A model generated the notes under the pieces. The model worked only from the letters and a program-made list of their open reading frames with translations. It was not told the DNA's origin and did no database searches. From Alligator mississippiensis (lineage: Eukaryota; Chordata; Crocodylia; Alligatoridae), in NCBI RefSeq assembly GCF_030867095.1, contig NC_081824.1, positions 56,516,882 to 56,580,881 on the forward strand: 64,000 nt of DNA. The letters run 5' to 3'. Position 1 is the first letter of the stretch. Each line of letters opens with the position of its first letter. The position numbers were made by a program, and so were the translations under genes. This document shows positions 11,895-23,574 of this stretch, piece after piece.

Positions 11895-13200
11895 CAGCTT
11901 AGTTCACATTTGGAGCACAGTCCCAGGGCTGAGAAAGCCCAGTCACTTTCCCCATCCCCAGGGCTATGATTTTCCTATCCTGTCTTCCACCCTAACGAGG
12001 CTATTTTTAGGTTCCCAACCTCCCTCGAAGACAGACAACCCCCCATGTGGACCCACCATTCATGACCCAGACCTGCTAGCTTCCTGCCAATAATCCCAGA
12101 CCTGCCAATGGCCTGTCCTCAGAGACCTGCTGATCCCACCTGTTCACACTCCCCCCCCCTCCCCCGAGTTACTTACCCTGTTTTCCCCATGTGGCTCCTA
12201 GGAGAGGTAAATACTTGCACACATCTATTTTAGCAAAAGGTCTTCTTATGATAGTATAGCTAAATCACTTCCCTAGACAACATAAACTGTACTGGTTAAA
12301 TAATTGTTTATAAGGTGTGGGGAGAGAGGAGGAGGGAGGTGGGGGGGTGGGGGTCGGTTTGCTTCTTTCCAAGAAGTTTGGCCAGCATGGCTTTATTAGA
12401 GGACACATTTTCACAATCTTACCCAACATATTTATGCCAGAAAAACTATGTCATATGGAACTCAAGCTTCTCTACCAGAAATATAGAATATGGTAGATTC
12501 ATATTTTGGTTGTAGATGAAAGACTGTTTTGCTTAGATTCTTCCATATGACCTTTTGCATTATAGAGATGTTAACAGGCATCTGGAAATATTGCTATGAG
12601 TGCACACTTATAAATTCAAAAAATAAATATAAATGTTTCCTAGTATGGAGCCTGTGTTTCCTTGAAAATTCACACCATGAAAAGATTGTCAGTGTTAGAA
12701 TTTTCTCATGCTTTAAGGAAACGTTCAATCTCATTACCCTGCAATCATTTCTTATCAGTTAAGAGGGTGAGAGGGTTTAAGTGGAAAAGAGGAAATTTTG
12801 CCTACGCAGAGATTTAATTGGCAGAACAATTTTTAAAGACCTTTCTACTGCAGGTTTTGATTTGACTTTATTTATTTATTTTTTTAAAACAGCTTATTGC
12901 TGAGAAATTGTTTTTCTTGAAGCAGTTTAGGGGATTTATAATTGTTGCAGAAACCCTGAACAATAAAAAAGCCTGATTCTCTTTGTCTCGATACTTAATA
13001 ATAAACACATATTACTTTAAACTTCTATGTTTGGGTTTGATTCTGATCATCTCAGTCTCTTGGGAAACTATGATTATCTATTTAAACTCTAATTACAAAT
13101 TACAATGTCAAAAGACTTTAATTAATTAAACATTAAAAGTTATTTTTCATAGAATCCACATTATGTTTTCTATGAATATTTTATTTGGTGATTATGAATC
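11895..13200. other. Gene-free AT-rich stretch
   Basis: No gene or clear repeat seen. It contains a C-run near 12151-12166 and a purine-rich G-run at 12315-12356. Confidence 0.5.
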
Positions 13201-13767
13201 AGGATCTAAGCTCTCTTAAACTACCGTCTCACCAATTTCAATTATTTTTCTTTATCTTTTGGCTCTTGTTACCTATTCATATTTTAAACCATTAGTAACA
13301 GCTTCAATTATTCATTTGGCCTGTGTTGGGTATCCATTAAAATATATTTAATTATCTCTCTTTTCCAAATCTTCAAAACTCATTTTTTTTGTTTTGGTTT
13401 ATATTTTATTTATTATACTACATTTTCAAGCTTTCTATTTTTTTTATACACATTTCAGACATTGTACTTAGATCCTATTATATGAATTTTTTAAACTGAG
13501 TTTTTGGTACTCAAATTATTTTATTTATATAAATTACATATATAAATAAAATAATCTTATTTATATAAAATTTATAATGGACACCAATATTTATATAAAT
13601 TATATATAAATACAATGATTTGAGTGCCAAAAACTCAGTTTAAAAAAATCATATAATATGATATAAGTACAATGTCTGAAATGTTTATAAAAAACATGTT
13701 AAAAAAATGTTTAAAAAAAAATAATTGAAACTATGGTGAGATAGTAGTTTAAGAGAGCTTAGATCCT
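13201..13767. repeat. Large imperfect inverted repeat (fold-back)
   Basis: Two pairs of arms are nested. The outer arm 13201-13250 pairs with 13717-13767 (AGGATCTAAGCTCTCTTAAA against its complement, few mismatches). The inner arm 13441-13530 pairs with 13600-13692 (ATTGTACTTAGATCC and TTAAACTGAGTTTTTGG blocks, roughly 90% alike). The left side holds about 190 bp (13251-13440) with no counterpart on the right. The centre near 13565 is TA-rich. It could be an inverted duplication or a fold-back transposon, and no target duplication is evident. Confidence 0.8.
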
Positions 13768-13823
13768 CCTTATATATATATAGAGAGATATATATCTCTA
13801 TATATATATATATCTATATATAT

Positions 13824-13848
13824 ATCCTGGCAATGAAAGTAAAGAGAC

Positions 13849-13903
<55 letters not shown>

Positions 13904-14053
13904 ACACACGTGTGTGTGTATAGTAAAGAGACACACACACACACACATATATATATAAAACAAAGACATAAAATAATAATAATATATATTATATATTATA
14001 TATATTATATAATATAAATTATATATTATATATAATGTATGTATATATATATA

Positions 14054-14094
<41 letters not shown>

Positions 14095-14154
14095 AAGACC
14101 TTTATATATAAATATATATATATAATAAAGTCTCTTTACTTTCATTGCCAGGAT
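13824..14154. repeat. 26-bp perfect inverted repeat flanking TG/TA microsatellites
   Basis: ATCCTGGCAATGAAAGTAAA (beginning of 13824-13849) is the exact reverse complement of the corresponding part of 14129-14154, over 26 bp. Between the arms lie a (TG)n run (13853-13919), a short (AC)n run (13931-13946) and long (TA)n-rich sequence (13947-14125). A partial third copy of the arm end, AGTAAAGAGAC, sits at 13922-13932. The whole unit could extrude as a hairpin. Confidence 0.85.
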
Positions 14155-14856
14155 CCCATTCAGATCATCAGTTTACCCATCATCCCAGATCTGGTGGTGA
14201 TTCATACTACCCAATTTTTTTCTAAGGAAGTTTATTAACAAAATATATTTGATTGCGATGTATGTGACGGTTGATGAGCTGGTTTTATTTAATAAAATAT
14301 ATATTTTTGTTTAATATAAAGTATATGTTCTCAAGTTCTGCTGTTTTCCACTCTGCTAGTGCTTATAACTTTGGCAAAAAAATATTTAATTATATACTGT
14401 AATCATAATTACTGAATATAATCATCATTTTAAAGTCACAACATTTATACAATTTCTACAAGAGAAGCAAAATTAATGTTTCTTTTTGAAGTTTATATTA
14501 GTGCTTTATGCACCACAACAGTGACACTGAAGGACATACATTTTATTCCAGGTTGGTTTCGGAAAGATGTTTGACTGCATTATTAGATAGTTGGACCAGA
14601 ATAACACTGAGGCTCTCATTCCATCTGCTTTTATTAATTCCTCATTTATTATGCCAGGAAATTCTTCATTTTGGAGTCAAAGCCTTTCCAGATTGTTTTC
14701 AAGTGATATTTTGCTTTCCAGGTCTCTCTTAATCCATGCATCAGTTTTGCCTTCAAATCAACCTGCACAACTCCCAGTGAACCCAAAGGAAGAAATACAT
14801 TCCAATTGGAACATAAAACATGTTACCTATCACTGCCATTCTTATATTGATAGCAG

Positions 14857-14879
14857 AAAAAAAAAAAAAAAAAAAAAAA
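14857..14879 (+). repeat. Poly(A) run
   Basis: Twenty-three A in a row. No LINE or SINE body is recognised immediately upstream. Confidence 0.9.
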
Positions 14880-15214
14880 CTTACAGAGATGTGGAGCTGA
14901 ATTAAAATCCCCAAAGAATAAAACCCATGTACAGCTTGTCAGAATTCTCCACAGGATCTTGCTGCAACATAGTGCGAATATTAAATCTCAGTCATTTTAT
15001 ATTCTCAGTAACACACACAATTCTTTTTGATATCTTTATAAAAACATTCATGGTGGATTATGAATAGTGAGCTTAATACTGTAAAACTCCTGGACAATTT
15101 AGGAAGAGAAAAGAGGGCTAATATCTTTCATTAGATTGCTACTGCATCCAATGCCAGTATCTTTCACTGATTAATATGTAATACATATCAATTCAAAATA
15201 AACCCTATGGATAA

Positions 15215-15292
15215 CATTTTCAAAAGCACATGTGTTTCTTGGAGGCCTAAGCATCATTAATCGTCAGTGGCCCTTTTGGAAAATTTACAGCA
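15215..15292. repeat. Ancient MITE-like inverted repeat (tentative)
   Basis: CATTTTCAAAAGCACATGTG and, about 45 bases on, CCCTTTTGGAAAATTTAC face each other, with GGCCTAAGCA between. This is the style of old amniote 'TTTTCAAAAG' repeats. Similar text occurs at 38765-38890 and near 48950-49040. Confidence 0.35.
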
Positions 15293-16539
15293 GGAGAAAT
15301 TTATATTGGAGAAATACTTCCAGTATTTTGAAGCTGTCAGTGTACACTGTGTGTGTGTAACACAGGAAGCCACATCCTGCACACAGCAGGCAAGATACAT
15401 ACAGGATATGGCTTCCACAGTGCTCAGACTTGCGTCAGACACAACGTAATGGATCATTAATACGGACTCTACTGCATCCAATCTAGGCATTCAGGCAGGC
15501 AATGAGGAGGAGTAGATCACTTGGACTAAGTAAGTGGGAGTGTGGGAACAACATTGGTAGCAGAAGTGTTATGGTCCAAGAACTGCAATAAATAAAATAT
15601 AAATAACATTGATAGTAAAATTGTAATAAAATTAACCATAGTCTGTCACAGAGCCAAGGTTTGAAGCAATGCCTGATTACAGCTGTAAAGTGGCATGTTT
15701 TGTATACAAAGGCAAGTGAGAGATAAAGTAATATTGAAAAAGTAGTAATTTAAAATAAGTGAATTTAAAAACAAAACTTTGTCTGTTCTTAAGGTCAAAT
15801 CAATTAGGATGGCAGTGCTAGAAAAACAAACTACTACTAATACACTCACAAACTTCTCTATGTTTTAGTGTATTTCTTCTGTCATACATTTGCTTTGTGT
15901 ATAATGTCTTCAATGTAGGCAACATGTCTTAGTCAACACCTCATACAATGAGACCCCAGTCTGGATCAGTATCTCTGCATGCTTTTATAGTATTTTAATT
16001 AATAATTTTTTTTTTTCCGGAAAATTAACTTTCATCTTTGAACTGCTACTGCTATTCAGCTGAGCATTCATTCAGTATTCTAGCTCTTTTCTCTCAAAAG
16101 TGTTTCTGGTTCAGTAGAAGTTAATGATATTGGTTTCCATGGGGTTCAACTATTACATATTTCACTGCATACTAACCACGTGTTAGACAAAGTACAAGAC
16201 CACAAAGTGTCAGAGCCTGTCCGCTCATCCACTCCAAATGAGCTAGTGCATTCTGATGTTGCACACATGGTCAATCAGAACACTAGCTTAACTGACCATG
16301 TGTGAATTTCGTTCTTATAAGAATGAAAGAACTAGTTGAGTAACTATAGCCCCCTAGTCTTCTTTGGATCAACAGGTATGCTGCAGGGAGTAATAGAGTA
16401 TGGAAGGAGAATCTCTTCACTCTGCCAGCAAGAATGGTCCCATGGGATATAGGAGGTTGGGCAGGAATCAAGGCAGGTTTTGATTCTAACAAAAGTTCTA
16501 GGCTGAAGAAGAGAATAAGGATATGGAGGAAAATGGGAT
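15293..16539. other. Gene-free stretch
   Basis: AT-rich sequence. Short open frames on both strands lack any domain. Nothing recognised. Confidence 0.5.
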
Positions 16540-17618
16540 TAAATACAGCATACCTTTTCCAAAAGCATATTGTACCAGGCTAACCTCTTTGATAATTGAT
16601 TTTATAGATCAGGGAAATATAATAAATCTCATCTGTCTGGGCTTCAGTAAGACATGGGATGTTTTTACTTAAATTGGAGAAGATAATAATTATAAAAGAG
16701 ATAAAGGATTGGCTAAAAGGGAGACAGAAATAGACAGGATTGAAAAGGAAAATATCAGGCAGGAGGGAATTTACTAGGAAAATTCTTCAAGGATGGTTTC
16801 TGGGACCAATTGACTAATCTTGCTTAATGTCTTCATTAATTACCTTGCTACCAAAAGTAAGAATATTCTGAGAAATGTATCAATGACACAAAATTTGGAG
16901 GCATCAAATTCACACAAGGATGGAGATGTGTGAAAACAACGTGATGACCGTCAAGGCTGGAAAAACAAAAAAAAATAGTTTAGAGTAAAAACATACAAAA
17001 TACAAGTTCATGCACTTGAGAATCAGTAACAACTTCTTCAATAAGGTGCATTTATCAGCTGAAAATGACAGGGGAGGAGAAAGACCTGAGTATCATAAAT
17101 GGTCATGTGATGAGTATAAGATACTGGTATGATGGAGTCATGGAAAAGACATGTAAGTTATATCAGCTGAGGTGTTCTCAGCAGAGATAGATTAATGCTA
17201 TTTACAAGGTATTAGTAAGACTTCACCTTGAAAACTGTGTACAGTTCCAGCAAACTAGGTACTTGAAAGATGAACTTAAACTAGAGTAGGTTTAGAGAAG
17301 ACTTCTGAGATAATCAAGGTAATGCCCCCTGATCACAAGATGAAAGTAAAAATATCTTGGTTTGCTTAACTTAGGAAAACAAACATTGAAGCAGGATAAA
17401 AAAAATGTTTTCTAAAAAATATTATGGGGTGAACAAAAGAAGAGCTACTTAAGAAGGTGAACAATCCTGACATAAGAACAATTTTCTTGAGTCATGAATA
17501 CATTATTCTGGAAATTAGAAGTTTCTAACTATCAGTTCACTGAAGTTCTAGATCAGCCTTCCAATAAGGGTAGTTGGGACAAGAAAATATAATTACTTTT
17601 AAAATGGAGCATAATACC
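16540..17618 (+). mobile_element. Old CR1/L3-like LINE, 3' half of ORF2
   Basis: A plus-strand series of degraded reverse transcriptase blocks is in CR1 order. These are the 'CTGTCTGGGCTTCAGTAAGA' motif-A region (about 16636), GGATGGTTTCTGGGACCAAT (about 16791), AATGTCTTCATTAATTACC (about 16827), CAATGACACAAAATTTGG (about 16881, the decayed FADD region) and 'GAAAACTGTGTACAGTTCC' (about 17229). It then continues to a C-terminal 'AGGGTAGTTGGGACAAGAAA' block (about 17567). Divergence is much greater than in the CR1 copies at 45-48 kb, and no frame stays open. Confidence 0.65.
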
Positions 17619-17621
17619 AGT

Positions 17622-18085
17622 GAGCACATCTATGAATGAAATTAGTGCACCTCAAAAAACTCTGGCAGTTTCCACTGGAGTCAGCTGCTCCCTGGTGTAG
17701 TATATTCACATGCACCTGGGACTACAGCACTTTGAGCTGGGGTGGAATATTCCTGGACTGGCAGCAGACCCCGGGGTTCAGCCCTGGGCTCTGGGTCATG
17801 GTGTTAAACACCAGAGGGGCTGTCTGGGGCACAAGAGTGCACAAAGATCAGAGACATGTGGCTAGGCAGAGGCTGGGGTCTGGCCTCCTGCTGCCTGGGA
17901 TGACTGGGTGAATATGCCCAAGTGATTGTTTACTGTACATACTGTCCCTGCCAGTACTATTTTATGGCAGCAAAAAATAGTTTGCTATGGTTTAATAGCA
18001 TTGCACATGCAGATAGTGATGCTTTTACACTGCAGTAAATTAGTCCCCTGCACAGTTAAGCACATGTGTAGATGCACTCAGTAAG
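17622..18085. mobile_element. Probable MITE with GCACATCTA-type termini
   Basis: The left end GTGAGCACATCTATGAATG resembles the reverse complement of the right end GCACATGTGTAGATGCACTC. The interior is GC-rich (17690-17910) and non-coding. It sits between the old LINE and a CR1 3' end. Boundaries and superfamily are uncertain, and no clear target duplication was seen. Confidence 0.4.
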
Positions 18086-18106
18086 TTTATTAAAAGGATT
18101 ATATAA

Positions 18107-18225
18107 TAGGTTTCATAGATTTCATAGACACTAAGGGTGGAAGGGACCTTGTGAGATCATCTGGCCCAGCCCCCTGCCCAAGGGCAGGAAGTCAGCTGGG
18201 GTCAAAGGACCCCAACAAGATAGTG
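18107..18225 (-). mobile_element. CR1 3'-terminal fragment, minus strand
   Basis: Plus-strand TTTCATAGACACTAAGGGTG, then GAAGGGACCTTGTGAGATCA and CCCCCTGCCCAAGGGCAGGA, is the complement of a CR1 3' end. Only about 120 bp remain. Confidence 0.75.
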
Positions 18226-19627
18226 TAGCTGCTTGTGACAGTAGGGGGTCTGGTACAGCGCCAGGTACAAACATTACACTTTTACCAGTATAAGTGATCA
18301 GAAAGCAGCCTGTATCTGCAACAGAGCAGAAGTTCGGCACACAAAGATTAGTTAAAAAAATGGTAGAACCCAGTCTAAGGTTTGCCACCCCCACCAAAGG
18401 GCTACTGATCTAAACCAAACCATTTACAGAAAACCATGCAACTTCGATCGACTGTGCCTTGGGCTTTTTTAATATCTGCACCTAGCCAAGAAGACCTTTC
18501 CAGTTCCACGTCTCCATGTTTTAGTGGAAATGTCCATATTTTCATTAGCAAAATGGGGATGTGCTATAAAACTTGCATATAGTTTACATGGGTCTATTTG
18601 AATATTATCCTAGCATTAACAATTTATTTTTGAAGGATGTTTACTATTAAAAAGAAAAAAAGGGAATGGAGGGAGTGTTTTCAAGAGAATCTGTAAGAAG
18701 TAATAGATAAGCTGTATTACATACAAAGTGCACAGTCTTTATCTACATGTTATTGTTCCAGCAACTTTTTTCTTTTATAATAAAGTTTTCATACAAGAAT
18801 AACTGGTCAACCTTGAGATATCTAGTAGTATGATTTCATATATGGTGTAACTCATGTTGACAAACTAACATGCCTATAAGCATTGCTGTCATTAGTACAT
18901 ATGGAAATTCCAGCTTCTATATTTAAATTATTAAAAAGATCAATCTGACTGTATGTATACAGATTGATACAATGCCCAGAGGATGCATGTAATGTTAGTT
19001 GTGTTGTGAATTAGATTAACTTTGAAAAGAGTAGTAACCTCAGGCACCTTCCAAAATTTACTATTTAAAAGGGTATGTTGAATAACAACTTGTGAAATAA
19101 AAAATAAATATATGTACCAATGTTGGCAAAGTTATTTTCTTACCACTTTACTTATAGTATCCTTTAAAGCATCATGTATTGTACCATACTTAAGTTTGGT
19201 TAGAGTTTTTCAGGGGTTCAAGCTCAGTATAAAAATACAGTAAGGGAGCTGACAAATGACACTTTTAGCATAAAAGTAAACTTTAGCATTACAAGTAAAC
19301 TTGTAAAACAAGTAATGGATAGAAGATGCAGACTCCTTAATGAAGTCCACTTCTCTATCCAAGATAGTGGAGAATTATCCTTGAAAAAAAATATAGGTAA
19401 AATTACCACTATAATTTATAACAGTGAAAATAGTGTCTGTCCATGTCCACTGGGGGCAGATTTTACTAAAGAAGAAAATTGGTATTCAATAGTTGATTAT
19501 TGTTTGAATAGCCCTGGAATGACTATACATGTGTCTATTTCTGATCATGATGTAATTTGCATTGGTATACAAAGCCAGTATAAATTATACTGAGCTATGT
19601 GTACTTTTCTCCATGCCCTATAACAGA
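18226..19627. other. Gene-free AT-rich stretch
   Basis: No gene or family recognised. A moderately GC-rich segment lies at 18226-18450. The open frame at 19315-19593 shows no domain. Confidence 0.5.
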
Positions 19628-20575
19628 GAAGCATAGGATCAAAGGACAATAGGGCTAGAAAGGACCTCATGAAATCATCTAGTCCAACCCCCTGATCATG
19701 GCAGGGTCATCCCTGAGTAAACTCCTAGTCAAGTGTCTGTCTAACCTGGTTTTCAAAGTTTCCACAGATGGAAATTGCACAACTTCTTAGGTAGCCTGTC
19801 TTAATGACTGACCACCCTCATAGGTACAAAGTTCCTCCTCATCTCCAGCCTAAATTTGCCCTGTTGCAGCTTGAGGCCATTGTTTCTCATCATGCTTTAT
19901 TCATAACAAAATAATACATTGTTACCTTATATTCAGTTTATGGTGTAGTGTAACTGCCAGACAGGTCCTTTTCTGCTGTACTGCAACCTAACTAGTCATT
20001 CCCTAGTCTGTATTTGCTCATGCAATTATTTCATCCTAAATCCAGGACTTCACACATGGCCTTGTTTGAACCTCATTTAATTGATTGTGGACAATTTTTC
20101 CACTCTATCCAGATTATTCTAGTTCCTAGTCCTTCCCTGCAGATTGTCTGCAGTTCTATCCATTTTGATGCCATCCGCAAATTTGCTAAATGTGGACTTC
20201 ATCCATTCACCCAAATCATTGAAGATGTTGTACATTACCAGTTCCAGAAGAGACCCTAGGGGACCCCCACTTGATGCTTTCTCCCAACTAGACATTGAGC
20301 CATTGAGGACTACTTGCTGATCCAACAAATTATCTATCAACCATACAGTACTTTCATCTAGTCTGTATTTTGTTAGCTTGTTAATGAGAATGTTGTGGGA
20401 AACGGTGTCAAAATCCTTGCTAAAGTCAAGGTATACCATGGCTACTGCTCTCCCCTCATCCACAGAGCCTATCACTTTATTGTAGAAGGAAATCAGATTG
20501 GTTTCAATCATATTTGGCAGCAGAAGGGAATCAGTGTAGCACTTTGGAGAAGTGGAACACTTCAATTTCATAAAT
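19628..20575 (-). mobile_element. CR1 LINE, minus strand, 3' part of ORF2
   Basis: The 3' end lies at about 19628 (plus-strand CTAGAAAGGACCTCATGAAA, CATCTAGTCCAACCCCCTGA). Moving right along the plus strand one reads back through the reverse transcriptase to the segment just before motif A. A deletion or divergent stretch lies near 19905-20050. The copy is 5' truncated at about 20575. Confidence 0.85.
20119..20571 (-). pseudogene. CR1 reverse transcriptase palm fragment
   Basis: A 150-codon open frame contains 'VAMVYLDFSKDFDTVSHNIL' (motif A, with the catalytic Asp in LDF), a degraded 'GPLGSLLELVMYNIFNDL' (motif B region) and 'TFSKFADGIKMD', where the FADD catalytic pair has become FADG. The loss of the second Asp alone would abolish activity. 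The enzyme copied CR1 RNA at a nicked target. The frame looks open by chance preservation, since the flanking parts of ORF2 are broken. Confidence 0.75.
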
Positions 20576-23574
20576 ACTTACCAGAAACGTTGGCCCCAGT
20601 GTCCTATATCATCCTCCAGCTTTACAGAAGATAAAGTATTCTTTGAGCACAAAATGTCTTTTTTTTCTTTCTGAGTATTTACAAATAACCACATTAGTGT
20701 GGTTTTGAGGTAAAAATCATAAAAAAAAATCCTTTTAAAAGTAACAGCTGTAGGCTGTAGCTGTTGACTCTTCAAAGATTCCTCAAAATTACAGTTACTT
20801 AAAACTCCACTTAACTCTTTTATTAAAGCAACTACATTGATCGGTTATGGATATTTACTATTTTAGGTTCTGAAATATAGGTTTAGCTACAACTTGACCT
20901 GGGCAGTGATTTTTTCCTTAGAACTTCCTTGTGTTTCAAAGGCAGGGGAGTTTTTATGCAACTCTTCAGGATAATAGAGTGGTTGAATCTCCAAGGCTGG
21001 AAACAGATGTTGCTTTTGTGGCACCATAAAAAAAAATGGCAGCAGAAAGGCCAAGCAAACATAAATGCATACCCCTTGTTGCACCACAGATGACCAAAAT
21101 TGTGACCCTGACAATAGGTGGTATAAATCGGTGATGCTTTTTGGGGTTTAATGTCTGAATTGGGGCCCTGAGAGATGCAGGTGCCTGACCCTGTAGGACA
21201 AAGGTGATGTTTGTTTTTGATAATTAGTGGGGTCACCCATACCAGGACACATCCTGGCACAGATGATTGCCTCAACAAAAACAGTCTGTTTTTAGCCTTA
21301 AGGCCTGCAACTATGTGAAGTGATGCGTCATCATTTTCATGTTGTGCAAACTTTCTTCCTTTTTACTCTGTTTTTTCTTCCCTCCTAGCTCTGTAGGTAT
21401 GCTCCATGTCACCTTTGTTTTCTGTCCCCTTTTCTGCCCCCTCCTCTTGTCCTTATGTCCTCTTCAAAGCTTCCCTTCTTAGACTCTATATTCACCTAAA
21501 TAGGCATTCTTCTTCCTGTTTACTGTTCCACAAGAAGGTATAGCCACCTGCATGTTCTTTGAGCTGCCTATCTCCCACTCACTGGGTCACTGTGTTTCGC
21601 TCAATGCAGCTACTCAGGCTGTGTTGCCTGAGCTCTCAGGCCATGATTGAAGTGAAGCATTAACTATTAGGGTTGTCCAGGAGGGTCTTGATGTTCCAGG
21701 TTCTGAAAATGATGGTTTGGTTTGGTTTGGTTGGTATATTCAGCCATAGTAAAGGTGATCCCACTGTCTGCAGTTATCCAGTCAGGAAGAAATACAGAAT
21801 ACTGTATTAGACAGCCTATAATGAGGGCACATTTTCTAGTCCCCGCCCTATTTGGGGTGAGCAGAGCAGAACCTGAAATGGGCTATTCAGTCACAGGTAC
21901 AGCTGCTGAATTACATTACTGTCGCATAAGAGTGCTAGGCGACCTTCTTGTAAGTGCTACCTTTGTGCCAATTCATGACTAGGAGTTTTCAGACCTCACA
22001 CCACACAGTACTGCTCCTGTCATTATTATCTGGTCACTGAAGGGCTTAAAGAATGTGCTGGAACATGCTGACAACACCTGAATGTGATTCCTTTTATCAT
22101 GGAGAAGCTGCTGCATATCAGCTTCCGCACAGCTCTTGACAGAATGGGACCATCATCCAATGGCAAGGAGATTAAGACAAATGGTGACCTCATTCTACTG
22201 CAGCCTTCATCTGCTTGCATTCATTAAGATTCTTATATCTTCTTTCACATGCTCCTCTGCTGAGGACTTGTAGACACATGCCTGGGGAGGCTTATTATTG
22301 TGGTGACCTATACACACTGTGTCACAGCACTGTCAAAGTATATATATGGATTAGCAGGAGGGAAACCATTGCCATATGCTGTCCTTAACACATCCTGGTA
22401 GTGCTTCCACTGCTTGGTCCATGACTGCTTATTCATCAGAGTTACCCCTGCTCCTTTCAGAGCTAACCTTCCTTGAAGGTCATTCCACTATCTGCCACAC
22501 ATGGACATGCTGGGTAGTAGTACTGCTCTTCCCTACAGGCTGTAACATATAAGAAAAAATGTAGAAGTATACAACCAAAACCTGAAACATACCTTGGAAG
22601 AAATAGCAATAGAATTCCACCCATAATGTGAGGGTATCATAACTGAAGTTTCTAAGAAGGGGTATAAAGTAATTTTCAGACCTGATTAAAAAAAGAAAAA
22701 AGAAAAGAAAAAAGAAAAGAAAAAAAATTATTTCTTTGATCTAGGGCAGAAATATAAGAACTGATATTCCTTTGTGTATTACAGAAAAGGTTTAAAATGA
22801 TAACTTTGTTTCAACTTTAAATAGGGAATGTCCATTGTTTCATACACTTAGCTGTGCTGAATTTGATCCAGGTACTTTCATGAGCTTTATGCCTGTTCAC
22901 TTCAGGATGCATGGCTCAATATCTTTATTATTGCCTCAGGTACTTTATAGTTCCATTTAATAGGTAATGTTATTTACAGACCAAACACTCATCTGTACAA
23001 ACACACACAAACTCAGGAGAAATCAATAATATCAACTTCTGCCTCCTGCATGAGATTCACAGATTGAGGATTTTTTGTTATGTCAAAGGAATGTGGGACT
23101 ACCTATAAGGGAATACAGAACAGCCATCTACTGTCCACTAAAGGAGATAAATCTTGAAATTACCCAAAATAATAATTTCAATAGAAAGATAAATGGATAG
23201 CAAAGCACCCCAATCCCTGCTCCTTCAACTTTCCCTGAACACAAAACAAAATTAACCATAAGCCTGTTAAAAAATAAAAAAAACCCTGACCTTTTTAAAT
23301 TCCCTTCTTATAGTACAATTGGGAGCTCTTCAGGGAAGGACGAATAATTTGCCAGTCTGTTTCTCATCTACATATCTTATCTCTGAACTCTTTTTGACAG
23401 CCCAATGACATGACCTCTTTAATTTTTTCTACCTAAATCAGATATATTAACCAGACATTTTTCATTTTTGTCCCAGTGAAAGTTTCATTTGCAATACATT
23501 TTTAAGTCCAAAGAAAAGAGGGTCAATGTACAAATTCTTGGGCATGTAAACAATCCTACAGTCCATGAATAGAA
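20576..23574. other. Gene-free stretch
   Basis: No gene recognised. GGTTT repeats occur at 21714-21732 and an A-rich (AAAAG)n-like run at 22688-22728. Sequence at 21720-22550 has moderately even composition and short open frames on both strands, but I could not match it to a family. Confidence 0.5.
22688..22728. repeat. A-rich (AAAAG)n-like simple repeat
   Basis: Alternating A-runs and single G over about 40 bp. Confidence 0.85.

Noticed and set aside
18226..18450. tRNA-like or SINE head
   Set aside because: No A-box/B-box pair or cloverleaf could be traced on either strand.
21720..22550. Possible eroded transposase or host-gene remnant
   Set aside because: Short open frames on both strands with no motif I could defend. 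Left as unclassified.
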